NCBI GenBank assembly: GCA_016194635.1
Contig: JACQBC010000014.1
Coordinates: 1 to 64,000, forward strand
Length of the DNA stretch: 64,000 nucleotides
Direction: 5' to 3'
DNA from: Gammaproteobacteria bacterium
GTDB taxonomy: Bacteria > Pseudomonadota > Gammaproteobacteria > UBA6429 > Thiohalophilaceae
Both the position numbers and the translations under genes were made by a program. This document shows, in pieces, positions 17,179 through 26,175 of this stretch (its first letter is position 1; every line of letters begins with the position of its first letter). Below the pieces are notes generated by a model. That model was not told the DNA's origin. It did not search any database and was given only the letters and a program-made list of their open reading frames with translations.

Positions 17179-18063
17179 GTGGTAACACCCCTGCTTGAAG
17201 TACGTAACCTCGTCAAACATTACCCGCAGGTACAGGCGGTGAATGGGGTTAGTTTTTCGTTGTCCGCCGGAACTTGTTTTGGATTGCTCGGCCCCAATGG
17301 CGCGGGGAAAACCACCACCGTGGAAATCCTCGAAGGGATCAACGCACCCACCTCCGGCGAAATCTTGTATAAGGGTGAACCGGTGGGTAAACGGTTTCGC
17401 AACGAAGCCGGTATCATGTTCCAATCCACGGCGCTGCAGGATTTCATCAGTGTACGCGAGACATTGCAGATGTTCGCGCGTTTATACCCCAAAAATGCCG
17501 ACCTCGATGACCTGATGAAGCGTTGCGCTTTAACTGAATACGTGGAGCAGGATAACCGCAAGTTATCCGGGGGACAACGGCAACGCTTGTTATTAGCCAT
17601 CGCCTTGGTAAACGACCCCGATATGATCTTTCTGGATGAACCCACCACCGGGCTAGACCCGCAGGCACGGCGCAATTTTTGGGATTTGATCGAGTCGATA
17701 AAGGCCCAAGGCAAAACTATTCTGCTCACAACGCATTACATGGATGAGGCCTATGTCCTGTGCGACGCCATCGCCATCATGGATCATGGCAAGATCATCG
17801 CTCAAGGCACCCCCAAGCAACTTCTCGAAGCGCATTTTAATGATGTTATCTTGCAACTCCCCGAAGCGAGCTTTGCGGATAGCGGTGACTTCCCCTACCC
17901 GCTACACAAACATAAAGGGCAGGTCGAGATCACCACCCAAGATGTCAATCACGCCATTAAAGAATTGCTTGCCAGACACATTTCGCTCACCCACCTACAA
18001 ATTCGTTCCCGCAACCTGGATGATTTATTCCTGGAACTCACCGGTAAACAGTTGCGTGCATAA
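17179..18063 (+). CDS. ABC-2 exporter ATP-binding protein
   Basis: 294 aa. Walker A GPNGAGKTT, Q loop MFQSTALQDFI, signature LSGGQRQR, Walker B MIFLDEPTTGLD, switch His in TTHYMDEAYVLC. A C-terminal extension of about 80 residues is typical of the YadG/NodI/DrrA group of exporters. I chose GTG 17179 because AGGAG lies 10 bases upstream; an in-frame GTG at 17143 would add 12 residues without a ribosome site. It pairs with the permease 9 bases downstream. The substrate is unknown. Confidence 0.88.
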   Translation: MVTPLLEVRNLVKHYPQVQAVNGVSFSLSAGTCFGLLGPNGAGKTTTVEILEGINAPTSGEILYKGEPVGKRFRNEAGIMFQSTALQDFISVRETLQMFARLYPKNADLDDLMKRCALTEYVEQDNRKLSGGQRQRLLLAIALVNDPDMIFLDEPTTGLDPQARRNFWDLIESIKAQGKTILLTTHYMDEAYVLCDAIAIMDHGKIIAQGTPKQLLEAHFNDVILQLPEASFADSGDFPYPLHKHKGQVEITTQDVNHAIKELLARHISLTHLQIRSRNLDDLFLELTGKQLRA

Positions 18064-18072
18064 GAGGTAGCC

Positions 18073-19080
18073 ATGTTCCTAAAACGATTTTTCGCCCTGC
18101 TGAACGCGCGTAACAAGGAATTCTTACGCGACCGTTCCGCCGTCAGCTGGAATATCCTCATGCCGATGCTGATCGTGGCGGGTTTTGCCTTTACCTTCAA
18201 CGGCAACTTCGCCGATCAGTATAAAATCGGCCTGGTCAACGCCGCGCAAGCCGCTGGCCTGGTCGATACCCTCCAAGCTATTAAATATATCGAGTATATC
18301 AAGGTTACCGATATCGAAGCGGCCAAAATCAAGGTGCAACGTCATCAGCTGGACATGTTGATCGATGCACCTCAGCGACGGTACTGGATTAACGATGAAT
18401 CCCCCAAAGGTTATTTGCTCGAAAAGATCATTTTATCCAGCAACGCCGGACCACTGCAAAAACAAGTCGTCAGCGGCAAGCAGATCCGCTATTTGGATTG
18501 GGTGATCCCCGGCATCCTGGCGATGAACATGATGTTCAGCGCCTTGTTCGGGGTGGGTTATGTTATTGTGCGTTATCGTAAGAACGGTATGTTAAAACGC
18601 CTCAAGGCCACTCCGGTCACCGCGTTGGAATACCTCAGTGTGCAAATTGTCTCGCGGCTGATTTTAATCATGGCCATTACCATATTTATTTTCTATGCCA
18701 CCAATCTGTTCGTGGATTACGCCATGCACGGATCACAGCTGAGCCTATTCCTGGTGTTTGCCCTGGGCACCATCAGCATGATCAGCCTGGGTTTACTGAT
18801 CGCCGCGCGGGTCAGCAGCGAAGAAACCGCCGGTGGGTTGTTAAATTTATTTAGCTGGCCGATGATGTTTTTATCCGGTGTGTGGTTTTCGTTGGAGGGA
18901 ACCAATCCTGTCATGCAAAAGATCGCCGAGGTCTTCCCCCTCACCCACGTCACCGCCGCCGCGCGCTCCATCATGATCGACGGTGCCGGCCTGCAGGATG
19001 TTTCTTATCATCTTATAATATTGATCGCGCAAAGCATTGTGTTTCTAGCCATTGGCGCGCTCACCTTCCGCTGGGAATAA
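18073..19080 (+). CDS. ABC-2 exporter permease
   Basis: 335 aa. N-terminal TM (about 25-45), a periplasmic loop to about residue 135, then five TM helices (from about 150 to the C-terminus). GYVIVRYRKNGMLKRLKATPVT is the ABC2-type signature loop. An AGAGG site sits 7 bases upstream of ATG. It forms the transmembrane half of the exporter with the preceding ATPase. There is no adaptor beside it, so it probably moves its substrate across the inner membrane only. Confidence 0.87.
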   Translation: MFLKRFFALLNARNKEFLRDRSAVSWNILMPMLIVAGFAFTFNGNFADQYKIGLVNAAQAAGLVDTLQAIKYIEYIKVTDIEAAKIKVQRHQLDMLIDAPQRRYWINDESPKGYLLEKIILSSNAGPLQKQVVSGKQIRYLDWVIPGILAMNMMFSALFGVGYVIVRYRKNGMLKRLKATPVTALEYLSVQIVSRLILIMAITIFIFYATNLFVDYAMHGSQLSLFLVFALGTISMISLGLLIAARVSSEETAGGLLNLFSWPMMFLSGVWFSLEGTNPVMQKIAEVFPLTHVTAAARSIMIDGAGLQDVSYHLIILIAQSIVFLAIGALTFRWE

Positions 19081-19285
19081 ATCCAACCCTGGCGCGCGCT
19101 AGCGGGGCGAAGATCACGCGGTCTTTTAGTGATCCGGCGCTCGCCGTTACAGTACAGCAAAAAAATACCGGGGCCAACACTTCCCGCACCGTTGTACCCA
19201 CTACATTTACCGGAGGACAACCTAAGGTCGGTGCACAAATTCTCGGTGACTATTTACCGTGGGCATATGCCGGTTGGTCTGGTTT

Positions 19286-19699
19286 CTAGGTTGGATACTC
19301 TGCAAACGTCGGTAGCACCTCACTACCGCATGACCAATTCGCGCGCGAATCCCAAAAAATATGCGCTTGGGGTGTGAGCGAAATATCGCTATCCAGCGAA
19401 CCCGCCGGGATAACGACCATGTCCGTGGCCGGGACCTGGCGCGGTAATGCACTGCCGCATTGCGAACAAAACTGATTGGTGAAGCGTTCGGCCTCGGGGA
19501 CTTTGTGGTGCCGTAACAAGGCCGCGCCTTTGCTCCAGCTTAACCCAGTGGCCTTGACCATAAGATTGGTCGCGTGTCCGGTCCCCGAGGCCTTACGGCA
19601 ACGGCTGCAATGGCAATGGTAAAACCGCAACGGTTCACCACTGACCTCGTAGTGTACCGAACCGCATAAACAACTGCCTTTGAGTGTAACCGATGCCAT
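19286..19699 (-). CDS. GFA/CENP-V-fold zinc protein
   Basis: 137 aa. Cys motifs of the glutathione-dependent formaldehyde-activating (GFA, CENP-V) fold: CLCGSV at residue 10, CHCSRCRKASG near 29 and FCSQCGS near 78, providing two zinc sites. Founding members were reported to help formaldehyde react with glutathione, but most family members have no proven activity. It stands alone, converging on the ABC permease across a 200-base gap. Start ATG has GAGG upstream. Confidence 0.85.
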   Translation of the reverse strand: MASVTLKGSCLCGSVHYEVSGEPLRFYHCHCSRCRKASGTGHATNLMVKATGLSWSKGAALLRHHKVPEAERFTNQFCSQCGSALPRQVPATDMVVIPAGSLDSDISLTPQAHIFWDSRANWSCGSEVLPTFAEYPT

Positions 19700-19790
19700 G
19701 CTGACCTCTAGGATAATTTAACTTTATCTGTAATCGCCACGGGATAGGGGCCGCAAAAATTAACCCTAAGCATAATAATACACCTGTTCC

Positions 19791-22700
19791 TTATTTATGC
19801 GGCGCAATATGCGGATGTTGCACTGACTTCTTTCCCAGTTGCTTGTGGTGCTCAATTTCTTGCTTGATCTCAGGCGTCGTGCGTTTCTCTTGCAAATGCC
19901 GATCCGTGACTAATTTGAAAAACAATGGCACAAAGAAGATCGCCAGGAAGGTGGCGGCGAGCATACCGCCCATGACACCGGTACCGACCGATTGGCGCGC
20001 CCCGGCCCCGGCGCCGGTTGAAAACGCGAGTGGCAACACGCCGAGGATAAAAGCCAGCGAGGTCATGAGGATGGGACGAAAGCGCAACCGGGCGGCCTCC
20101 AGCGCCGCCGCCGCCGCGGATAGCCCCTCCTGATGCTTGAGTAGGGCATATTCGACGATCAGAATGGCGTTCTTCGCCGCCAGGCCGAGCAGGGTCACCA
20201 ATCCGATCTGGAAATACACATCGTTGCTGTAACCCCGCAGCCATACCGCAGTCAGCGCACCAAAGGTGCCAAACGGCAAGGCCAATAATACGGTGAGTGG
20301 CAGTGACCACTTGTTATATTGCGCGGACAGGATCAGAAACACCATGACCACCGCCAGCCCCAGTGCAAACGCGGAGGTGCCACCGGACTTCTTTTCTTGA
20401 TACGAGGCGCCGCCCCAATCGTAACTGAAATCGGCGGGCAAGACCTCGGCCGCGATGCGTTCGGCCTCGGCAATCGCCTGCCCCGACGACACACCCGGCG
20501 CGCCCTGGCCAAACAGTTTTACCGCCGGTAGGTTGTTAAAGCGATCGAGCGCGTCCGGACCGGAACTGTAGCGTACCGTGGAAAGTGCGCGCAACGGAAT
20601 CATCTCGCCTTTCTCGGAACGCACGTAGATATCACCGATCGCGTCGGGTTGCTTGCGGTAAATTGGATCGGCCGACATGATCACCTGCCAGGTACGCCCG
20701 AATTTATTAAAATCGTTTACGTAGTAATTGCCCAAGGTCGCCGCCAGGGTACCGTACAAGTCATTGAGGGATACGCCCAGGGTCTTGGCCTTTTCGCGGT
20801 CCACGTCCACGTAGAGTTGCGGCGCGTTGGGCCGCCACAGGGTTTGCACACCCCCCAACAGTGGATCGCTGTTGGCGCGTTGCAGGAATTTACCCAGCAC
20901 CTCGGCCATGCGCGCCGCGCCCCCTTCCCCGCGGTTCTGCAAGTACAGTTCAAACCCTCCGGCATTGCCGAGTCCGAAGATCGGCGGCGGCGGGAAGGCG
21001 AGTACCAAGCCTTCCTTGATGTGAGCGGTTTTCATATAAAGCTCGCCAACAAGTTGCTTGGTGCCGACACTGCGCTGATCCCAGTGTGTCTGGGTAACAA
21101 AGATGGTCGCGGCGTTATTGCGGAAATACCCCGCCAGAAAATCAAACCCGGTGAAGGCCACCGCATTCTCATTGGCGGGATTGGATTTGATCGCCTTGAT
21201 CACCTCGCCAACGACTTTATCGGTACGCTCCAGTGACGCACCGTCGGGTAAAATCACGGCCGAGATGTAATAGCCTTGATCTTCGTCTGGCACCAGACTG
21301 CCTGGCGTGAAGTGCCACAAACCAATGGTAATAATAACCATGCCGGCGAACAGGCCCAAACCGATACTGCCGCGACGGATCATCCACGCCACGCCGCTGG
21401 CGTACCGCCCGGTCACACGCACAAACCAAGCGTTAAACCCGTTGAAAAAGCGCCCCGGCACTTTATGCTCGTGTTTTAGGATCAGCACACACAGTGACGG
21501 CGTCAATGTAAGCGCCACACAACCGGAGATCACCACCGCCACAGCGATCGTAACGGCGAATTGTCGATATAACTCCCCGGTCAGGCCACCCAGGAAGGCG
21601 ATCGGTACAAACACCGAACACAGCACCAGCACGATCGCAATCACCGGGCCGGAAACCTCGTGCATCGCCTTGATGGCGGCGTCACGCACCGCCGCTTGTT
21701 CCTCGTGCATGATGCGCTCAACGTTTTCCAGCACTACGATCGCGTCGTCCACCACAATGCCGATGGATAACACCATGCCAAACAGCGTCAATGTATTGAT
21801 CGAATAGCCAAGCAGATGCAGCCCCGCGAAGGTTCCGATCAGCGACACGGGCACCGCCGCGAACGGGATCAGCGTGGCACGCCAATTTTGCAGAAACAGA
21901 AATACCACCAGGAACACCAACACCATCGCCTCGGCCAAGGTCTTTACCACTTCGCGGATCGACACCTTCACGAAGCGCGTGGTGTCGTACACCACCGAAT
22001 GTGCGATACCATCGGGGAAACGCTGCGCCAGCGTCGCAATAGTATTGGTAACGTTTTGCGCCGCCTCGAGTGCGTTGGCGCCAGGCTGCAGGAAAATACC
22101 CACCAGGGTTGCTTGCTTGCCGTTAACCCGGCCGATGAAGTCGTAATCCTTCGAGCCCAGTTCGATACGCGCGACATCCTTCAAGCGTAATATCGAGCCA
22201 TCAGGATCGGCACGGACAATGATGTTCTCGAACTCGCGCACCTCGCTGAGCCGCCCTTGGGTGGTGATCGTATAAACAAGCTCCTGCGGCCCGCCGGTCG
22301 GTGATTGGCCGATCTTGCCGGCCGCGAACTGCGCGTTTTGTTCATTGAGCACGCGGATCAAATCATTCGGCGTCAGCCGCAACTGGGTCAACCGGTCAGG
22401 TTTGATCCAGATCCGCATGGCATAATCTTTGGCACCAAAAATTTGTACGTTGGTGGTGCCCGGCACACGCTTTAAGGCATCCAAGACATTGAGCGTGATG
22501 TAATTGCTGATGTAGAGGTTATCGTAACGTCCGTCGGGCGAATAAAACGCCAGCACCTGCAGAAACGACGACGAACCTTTTTCAACCACCACCCCTTGAC
22601 GGCGCACTTCCTCCGGCAAGCGCGGCTCGGCCTGTTTCACCCGGTTGTTGACGTTGAGCGCGGCCTGATCGACGTTGGTGCCAATGTCAAAGGTGACTTG

Positions 22701-22973
22701 GATCTCCACCACCCCATTGGAACCAGAGTTGGAGTTCATATAGATCATGTTCTCAACGCCGTTGATCTGATTCTCCAACGGCGCAGCCACGGTTTGTTCG
22801 ATCACCTCGGCGGACGCGCCGGGGTATACAGCACGCACAGTGACCACCGGCGGGGCAATTTCGGGATATTGGGCGATCGGTAAACTACGCATCGCGGCCA
22901 GACCGGCGATAACAATGAAGATCGACAGCACGGCGGCCAGAATCGGACGATCAATAAAATAACGTGAGAACAT
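19791..22973 (-). CDS. AcrB/MexB-type RND multidrug efflux pump
   Basis: 1060 aa. It begins MFSRYFIDRPILAAVLS, typical of AcrB-class pumps. The TM4 proton-relay pair lies in SIGIVVDDAIVVLE (about residues 409-410) and the TM10 Lys in GLAAKNAILIVEYA. A porter domain with the usual QYPEIAPP motif is present. The C-terminus carries an extra charged tail of about 40 residues rich in Lys and His. It lies 36 bases after the adaptor gene and is cotranscribed with it. No outer-membrane factor is in this operon, so TolC at 40.5 kb is a likely partner. Confidence 0.92.
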   Translation of the reverse strand: MFSRYFIDRPILAAVLSIFIVIAGLAAMRSLPIAQYPEIAPPVVTVRAVYPGASAEVIEQTVAAPLENQINGVENMIYMNSNSGSNGVVEIQVTFDIGTNVDQAALNVNNRVKQAEPRLPEEVRRQGVVVEKGSSSFLQVLAFYSPDGRYDNLYISNYITLNVLDALKRVPGTTNVQIFGAKDYAMRIWIKPDRLTQLRLTPNDLIRVLNEQNAQFAAGKIGQSPTGGPQELVYTITTQGRLSEVREFENIIVRADPDGSILRLKDVARIELGSKDYDFIGRVNGKQATLVGIFLQPGANALEAAQNVTNTIATLAQRFPDGIAHSVVYDTTRFVKVSIREVVKTLAEAMVLVFLVVFLFLQNWRATLIPFAAVPVSLIGTFAGLHLLGYSINTLTLFGMVLSIGIVVDDAIVVLENVERIMHEEQAAVRDAAIKAMHEVSGPVIAIVLVLCSVFVPIAFLGGLTGELYRQFAVTIAVAVVISGCVALTLTPSLCVLILKHEHKVPGRFFNGFNAWFVRVTGRYASGVAWMIRRGSIGLGLFAGMVIITIGLWHFTPGSLVPDEDQGYYISAVILPDGASLERTDKVVGEVIKAIKSNPANENAVAFTGFDFLAGYFRNNAATIFVTQTHWDQRSVGTKQLVGELYMKTAHIKEGLVLAFPPPPIFGLGNAGGFELYLQNRGEGGAARMAEVLGKFLQRANSDPLLGGVQTLWRPNAPQLYVDVDREKAKTLGVSLNDLYGTLAATLGNYYVNDFNKFGRTWQVIMSADPIYRKQPDAIGDIYVRSEKGEMIPLRALSTVRYSSGPDALDRFNNLPAVKLFGQGAPGVSSGQAIAEAERIAAEVLPADFSYDWGGASYQEKKSGGTSAFALGLAVVMVFLILSAQYNKWSLPLTVLLALPFGTFGALTAVWLRGYSNDVYFQIGLVTLLGLAAKNAILIVEYALLKHQEGLSAAAAALEAARLRFRPILMTSLAFILGVLPLAFSTGAGAGARQSVGTGVMGGMLAATFLAIFFVPLFFKLVTDRHLQEKRTTPEIKQEIEHHKQLGKKSVQHPHIAPHK

Positions 22974-23009
22974 ACACCTGCATCCCGGTTCGTTATTGTG
23001 AGTCGTGAA

Positions 23010-24230
23010 TTAGTGCTTGCGAGCAGAATTACCCGCCGCCGGGCCACTGCCCGGCCCCGCGGGTGCCACAGGCGTAACCGTGCTTGGATTGGCAACTTGC
23101 ACCGGCGCACCGGGACCGATCTTCATCACACCGTCGGTGATGACCTTGTCGCCGGCTTTGAGCCCGGCGGTGATGATCCAGTCGTCGTTATACCAGGCAC
23201 CGACGCTCACCGGACTCACTTCCGCTTTGCTCTCATTGCTTACGGTATAAACAAACTTGCCCTTGGGGCCTTCCAGCACCGCGCGTTGCGGGACCAGAAT
23301 CGCATCCGGTCGTTGCGCGCCATGGAGGATCACGCGCACGAATTGCCCGGGATGCAACAAGCCCTCGGGATTGGGCAAGGCCGCGCGGGTCTCGCTAGTG
23401 CCGGTGGTTTCGGAGATACGCACATCGCTGAAATTGAGCTTACCGGAATGCGGGTAACCGCTGCCATCGGCAAACTTCACGCTTACCTTGAACGCCGCGT
23501 TTTTTGGCAACCGCAGGCGCCCGGCCTCCACTTCCTGGTGCAGACCGCGGCGCTCCGCGTCGGAAATGCCGAATAATACATAGATAGGATCGATCTGGGT
23601 GATCGTGGTGAGCAGGATCTCCGGACCGGAAATGTAATTTCCTTCAGAACGCAGCGCCCGGCCGACAATACCGGTGATAGGCGCTTCCACCCGCGTATAA
23701 TCAAGTTTCAGCTTGGCTTCCGCCACCCGCGCGCGCGCCGCCTTCACGTCGGCCTCGGCAATGGCCTCGTTGGATAAGGTGTCGTCGTAATCCTTCTGGG
23801 TGGCGATTTTGGCTTCATAAAGTGGCTTGACGCGTGCTGTATTGCGTTTCATCTGGGTTAAACGCGCCTCGGCCGAGGCCAAATCGGCGATTTCGCGTGT
23901 ATGGACCGCTTGATAAGGCGCCGGGTCGAGGGTAAACAACGACTCCCCTGCGGTGACATGACCACCTTCAGGAAAATGGCGTTGTAACAGGATTCCAGTG
24001 ACCTGGGCGCGTACCTCGACTTCGCGCGAACCGGCGGTTTGACCGGTGTATTCAAACACCGCGGGCACGCTGCGGGGTTCGACCGTCATGACCGTCACCG
24101 GGGATGCAGGCATACCCCCGCCGGTCTGCGAACCGGCGGGCTCACAACCGGTCAGCAATGTAACCACCCCAGCAAACACCGCGCCCAGCAGCGCGGCAAC
24201 TTCAAAGCGAGTTGTAACTAGCACTCTCAT
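23010..24230 (-). CDS. AcrA/MexA-type RND adaptor lipoprotein
   Basis: 406 aa periplasmic adaptor. Signal peptide with lipobox LLTGC (Cys29), lipoyl halves (EVRAQVTGILLQRHFPEGGHVTAGE and YTRVEAPITGIVGRALRSEGNYIS), a helical hairpin between them, beta-barrel and membrane-proximal domains, and a Gly/Pro/Ala-rich C-terminal tail. It couples the following AcrB-type pump to an outer-membrane channel. It is the first gene of the operon. No TetR-type repressor is adjacent. Confidence 0.9.
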   Translation of the reverse strand: MRVLVTTRFEVAALLGAVFAGVVTLLTGCEPAGSQTGGGMPASPVTVMTVEPRSVPAVFEYTGQTAGSREVEVRAQVTGILLQRHFPEGGHVTAGESLFTLDPAPYQAVHTREIADLASAEARLTQMKRNTARVKPLYEAKIATQKDYDDTLSNEAIAEADVKAARARVAEAKLKLDYTRVEAPITGIVGRALRSEGNYISGPEILLTTITQIDPIYVLFGISDAERRGLHQEVEAGRLRLPKNAAFKVSVKFADGSGYPHSGKLNFSDVRISETTGTSETRAALPNPEGLLHPGQFVRVILHGAQRPDAILVPQRAVLEGPKGKFVYTVSNESKAEVSPVSVGAWYNDDWIITAGLKAGDKVITDGVMKIGPGAPVQVANPSTVTPVAPAGPGSGPAAGNSARKH

Positions 24231-24331
24231 CGTGGCTTCTTGGCAACGCCGTTTCTAACCCGCAACTATTCTAATGCCCCTAACACCACTGTGTCGATGC
24301 TCTGTTGCCATTAACACGCGGGGTAATGACA

Positions 24332-24481
24332 TTAGATTTTATCCAAGAATTTTAGGCGGTATGCCTTGTTTAGACGTTGGGCTTGCGCGTCTGAAAGCCA
24401 CCTCTCTACAACGTCTATAATTAGCTTCAGTTCTGGACGAATCTTGAGCACGTCCCGCCGCTTGATTTCTAAATCGTGTGA
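24332..24481 (-). pseudogene. Possible C-terminal gene remnant
   Basis: About 49 codons read as a well-formed helical protein end (EIKRRDVLKIRPELKLIID, VVERWLSDAQAQ, YRLKFLDKI, stop at 24332) on the minus strand, next to the DsrC-like start. The frame continues upstream only as antisense of the DsrC-like gene, with no credible start. It may be the tail of a gene lost by rearrangement. I do not recognise the family. Confidence 0.3.
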
Positions 24482-24490
24482 GGTGCTACC

Positions 24491-24826
24491 ATGCTCGCAA
24501 CAACTTTGCATTCTACCGCTATACCGCCCCTGGATGAACATGGCCTGCTTCAGGATCCGCAACACTGGAATCAAACTGTTGCGGTAGTATTGGCCGAACG
24601 TCTGGGCGTCGGTCCATTAACAAACGAGCACTGGCAAATTATCCACGCACTGCGTGCGCACTATACACGTTTTGGCGCAGCACCGGCGATGATCCAAGTG
24701 TGCCGTCTGCATGGCAAAGAGCGGCACTGGGTGCATAACCTGTTTTCCAGTTGTTTAAATGCGTGGCGCGTTGCCGGGCTGCCCAATCCCGGCGAAGAGG
24801 CCGTCACCTACCTGAGCGGCACTTAA
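24491..24826 (+). CDS. DsrC/TusE-family protein lacking the conserved cysteines
   Basis: 111 aa with the DsrC/TusE layout: a LDEHGLLQDPQHWN stretch, LTNEHWQIIHALRAHYTRFGAAPA, and a C-terminal arm ending in AGLPNP. In DsrC two cysteines in this arm carry sulfur as a trisulfide; TusE keeps the last. Here the arm continues PNPGEEAVTYLSGT with no Cys, and the CysB position (before the RVAGLP segment) is Trp. The only cysteines are Cys71 and Cys88, outside the canonical positions. It is therefore unlikely to relay sulfur the usual way; Cys-poor homologues have been proposed to be regulatory. Start ATG follows GAGGTG at 6 bases. It stands alone, with no dsr or tus genes nearby. Confidence 0.75.
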   Translation: MLATTLHSTAIPPLDEHGLLQDPQHWNQTVAVVLAERLGVGPLTNEHWQIIHALRAHYTRFGAAPAMIQVCRLHGKERHWVHNLFSSCLNAWRVAGLPNPGEEAVTYLSGT

Positions 24827-24859
24827 ATACCGGTACCCGCTTCGAAAATCAATCGGAGC

Positions 24860-24991
24860 CTATCCCCATTTATTGATCAATGCGATCATTTTATACACCT
24901 CTATCGGCTTTGCTAAGTGGTCATCCATTCCAGCATTAGCGCATCGCTCCATATCCTCTTTCAATAAATATGCGGTCAAGGCAATAATCAC
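24860..24991 (-). pseudogene. Remnant of a response-regulator receiver domain
   Basis: 43 codons read VIIALTAYLLKEDMERC, then NAGMDDHLAKPI and an ordinary closing helix to a TAG stop at 24860. This is the beta4-alpha5 end of a CheY-like receiver domain as found at the C-terminus of hybrid kinases, including the conserved Thr and Lys positions. A stop codon lies two codons upstream, and the Asp-bearing N-terminal part is absent, so this is a leftover 3' end of a deleted gene. Confidence 0.75.
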
Positions 24992-25126
24992 AGCTTATTG
25001 TTTAGACGGACACAAAGCGATAATGAGGATCAATAACGTATGATGGACGTTGGCATAAGCGATGTATTCCTGTGATTTGAATACTACGTAGAATGTCTAT
25101 AGCTGCGGGAAAGATCTAAATCTTAA

Positions 25127-25324
25127 ATGACTATTCAGTATTTGCTAGGGTTTACAAAAATCACGGCGGGTGAATGTTATTACAATCGTTGCACGGACAA
25201 GTGTAGTCACTGTCCGCCTCCAGAAAATGGCTTGTGTGGTACAAAAGAAGAAATTGGCGATCTCTGCCGCGCTAATCATCAATACCGTGTGATTATTTCC
25301 CTTGGCTTAGGCTGTTGGGTTTGA
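25127..25324 (+). CDS. Doubtful small Cys-rich ORF
   Basis: 65 codons with seven Cys (GECYYNRC, DKCSHCPPP, GLCGTK, DLC, GCWV). It is unlike noise in cysteine content, but it has no clear ribosome site and no known family, and it lies in a patch of gene remnants. It could be a small metal-binding or toxin-like protein, or a fragment. Its existence as a gene is uncertain. Confidence 0.25.
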   Translation: MTIQYLLGFTKITAGECYYNRCTDKCSHCPPPENGLCGTKEEIGDLCRANHQYRVIISLGLGCWV

Positions 25325-25471
25325 TTTTAGAAATTTGATCGATTTTGCGGTTCTGCATCGGCTGTGGTTTCAAGATTCATCAGGAAGTGGCCTGTGCATT
25401 TGTATGGGCTTGATAGAATCATCCCATGAAACGCCAGAACATCGCGGCTTAGCCTTATCCGTCCGAACACC

Positions 25472-25500
25472 GACGCAGTCGTATACGAATTGACTGCGTC
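25472..25500. other. Hairpin in intergenic region
   Basis: GACGCAGTC and GACTGCGTC form a perfect 9-bp stem around an 11-base loop, 28 bases past the stop of the minus-strand Ala-rich protein gene. There is no T tract, so if it ends transcription it does so inefficiently. It could instead protect the 3' end of the transcript. Confidence 0.4.
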
Positions 25501-25528
25501 AGCTTGCAGATGGCTTATTTTCAGGCGC

Positions 25529-25810
25529 CTACGGTGTAGCCGCGGCCGGTTGCATACCGGCGGCGGCTTGCACGGCATTCATTGTTGCCGCTGCTGTAGG
25601 GTTCGCCGCCATGGCAGCATCCATCCGCGCTTGCGCGGCGGGATGTGCGGCAACCGCTGCGGCCCCAGTTTGCACGGCAATAGGATGCGCCGCTGCGGCG
25701 GTCACGGCGCGCGCGCCTGCATTGGCACGTGCGCCTGCCTGTGGGCCCGCCAGTACCGCGGCCGATGAAAGCGCTAATCCACTGACCAAAACTACGAGTG
25801 CGTTCTTCAT
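25529..25810 (-). CDS. Ala-rich low-complexity secreted protein
   Basis: 93 aa. A signal peptide (1-21, cleavage near VLA-GPQ) is followed by a mature part dominated by Ala with regularly placed Gly, Met, Asn, His and Pro (AARMDAAM, AANPTAAATM, AVQAAAGM type repeats). It has no cysteine and no recognised domain. AAAGGA lies upstream of ATG 25810 at a usable distance. The composition resembles antifreeze-like or disordered surface proteins, but no function can be stated. Confidence 0.55.
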   Translation of the reverse strand: MKNALVVLVSGLALSSAAVLAGPQAGARANAGARAVTAAAAHPIAVQTGAAAVAAHPAAQARMDAAMAANPTAAATMNAVQAAAGMQPAAATP

Positions 25811-26175
25811 TAGTTTAGTATCCTTTCATGTTAGTTACGCCGTCACAGCAACGACGCGTAACCATACCACACGGCAATTCAACAGAAAGGATAGCTATCA
25901 CAAAATACCAAACAACGCTCAATGCAGCGTGAAGTTGAGCCTGATGGATATTTAACACGCATGGGTTATTTGAAAATCAAGCCACCGCCATTGCTCGTAT
26001 CCAACCCGGCCAATTCTCCGACGCGCGGTTGAACAAGTCACCCTCACCTGTGTTATACGATTGAGATGATGTCCCAAACATAACACCGGGCAAAAGACCC
26101 ATTACCGTCAAGACAATTTGATGGGTTATGCTAAGATTCACATAAGTAAACTTAACAAATAACCTGGGGGGTACC
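25811..26175. other. Intergenic region, no gene seen
   Basis: 365 bases between two divergent genes, holding both promoters. Short open frames on either strand lack ribosome sites. CTGGGGGG just before ATG 26176 is the ribosome-site region of the membrane protein gene. Confidence 0.4.

Noticed and set aside
18882-19289. Open frame past the end of the ABC permease
   Set aside because: The first half is a shadow of the permease gene; the tail looks protein-like but has no start of its own.
24359-24385. GTTGGGC/GCCCAAC reminiscent of an integron attC core
   Set aside because: Only one 7-base core site fits; no paired L box, hairpin or integrase, so chance is likelier.
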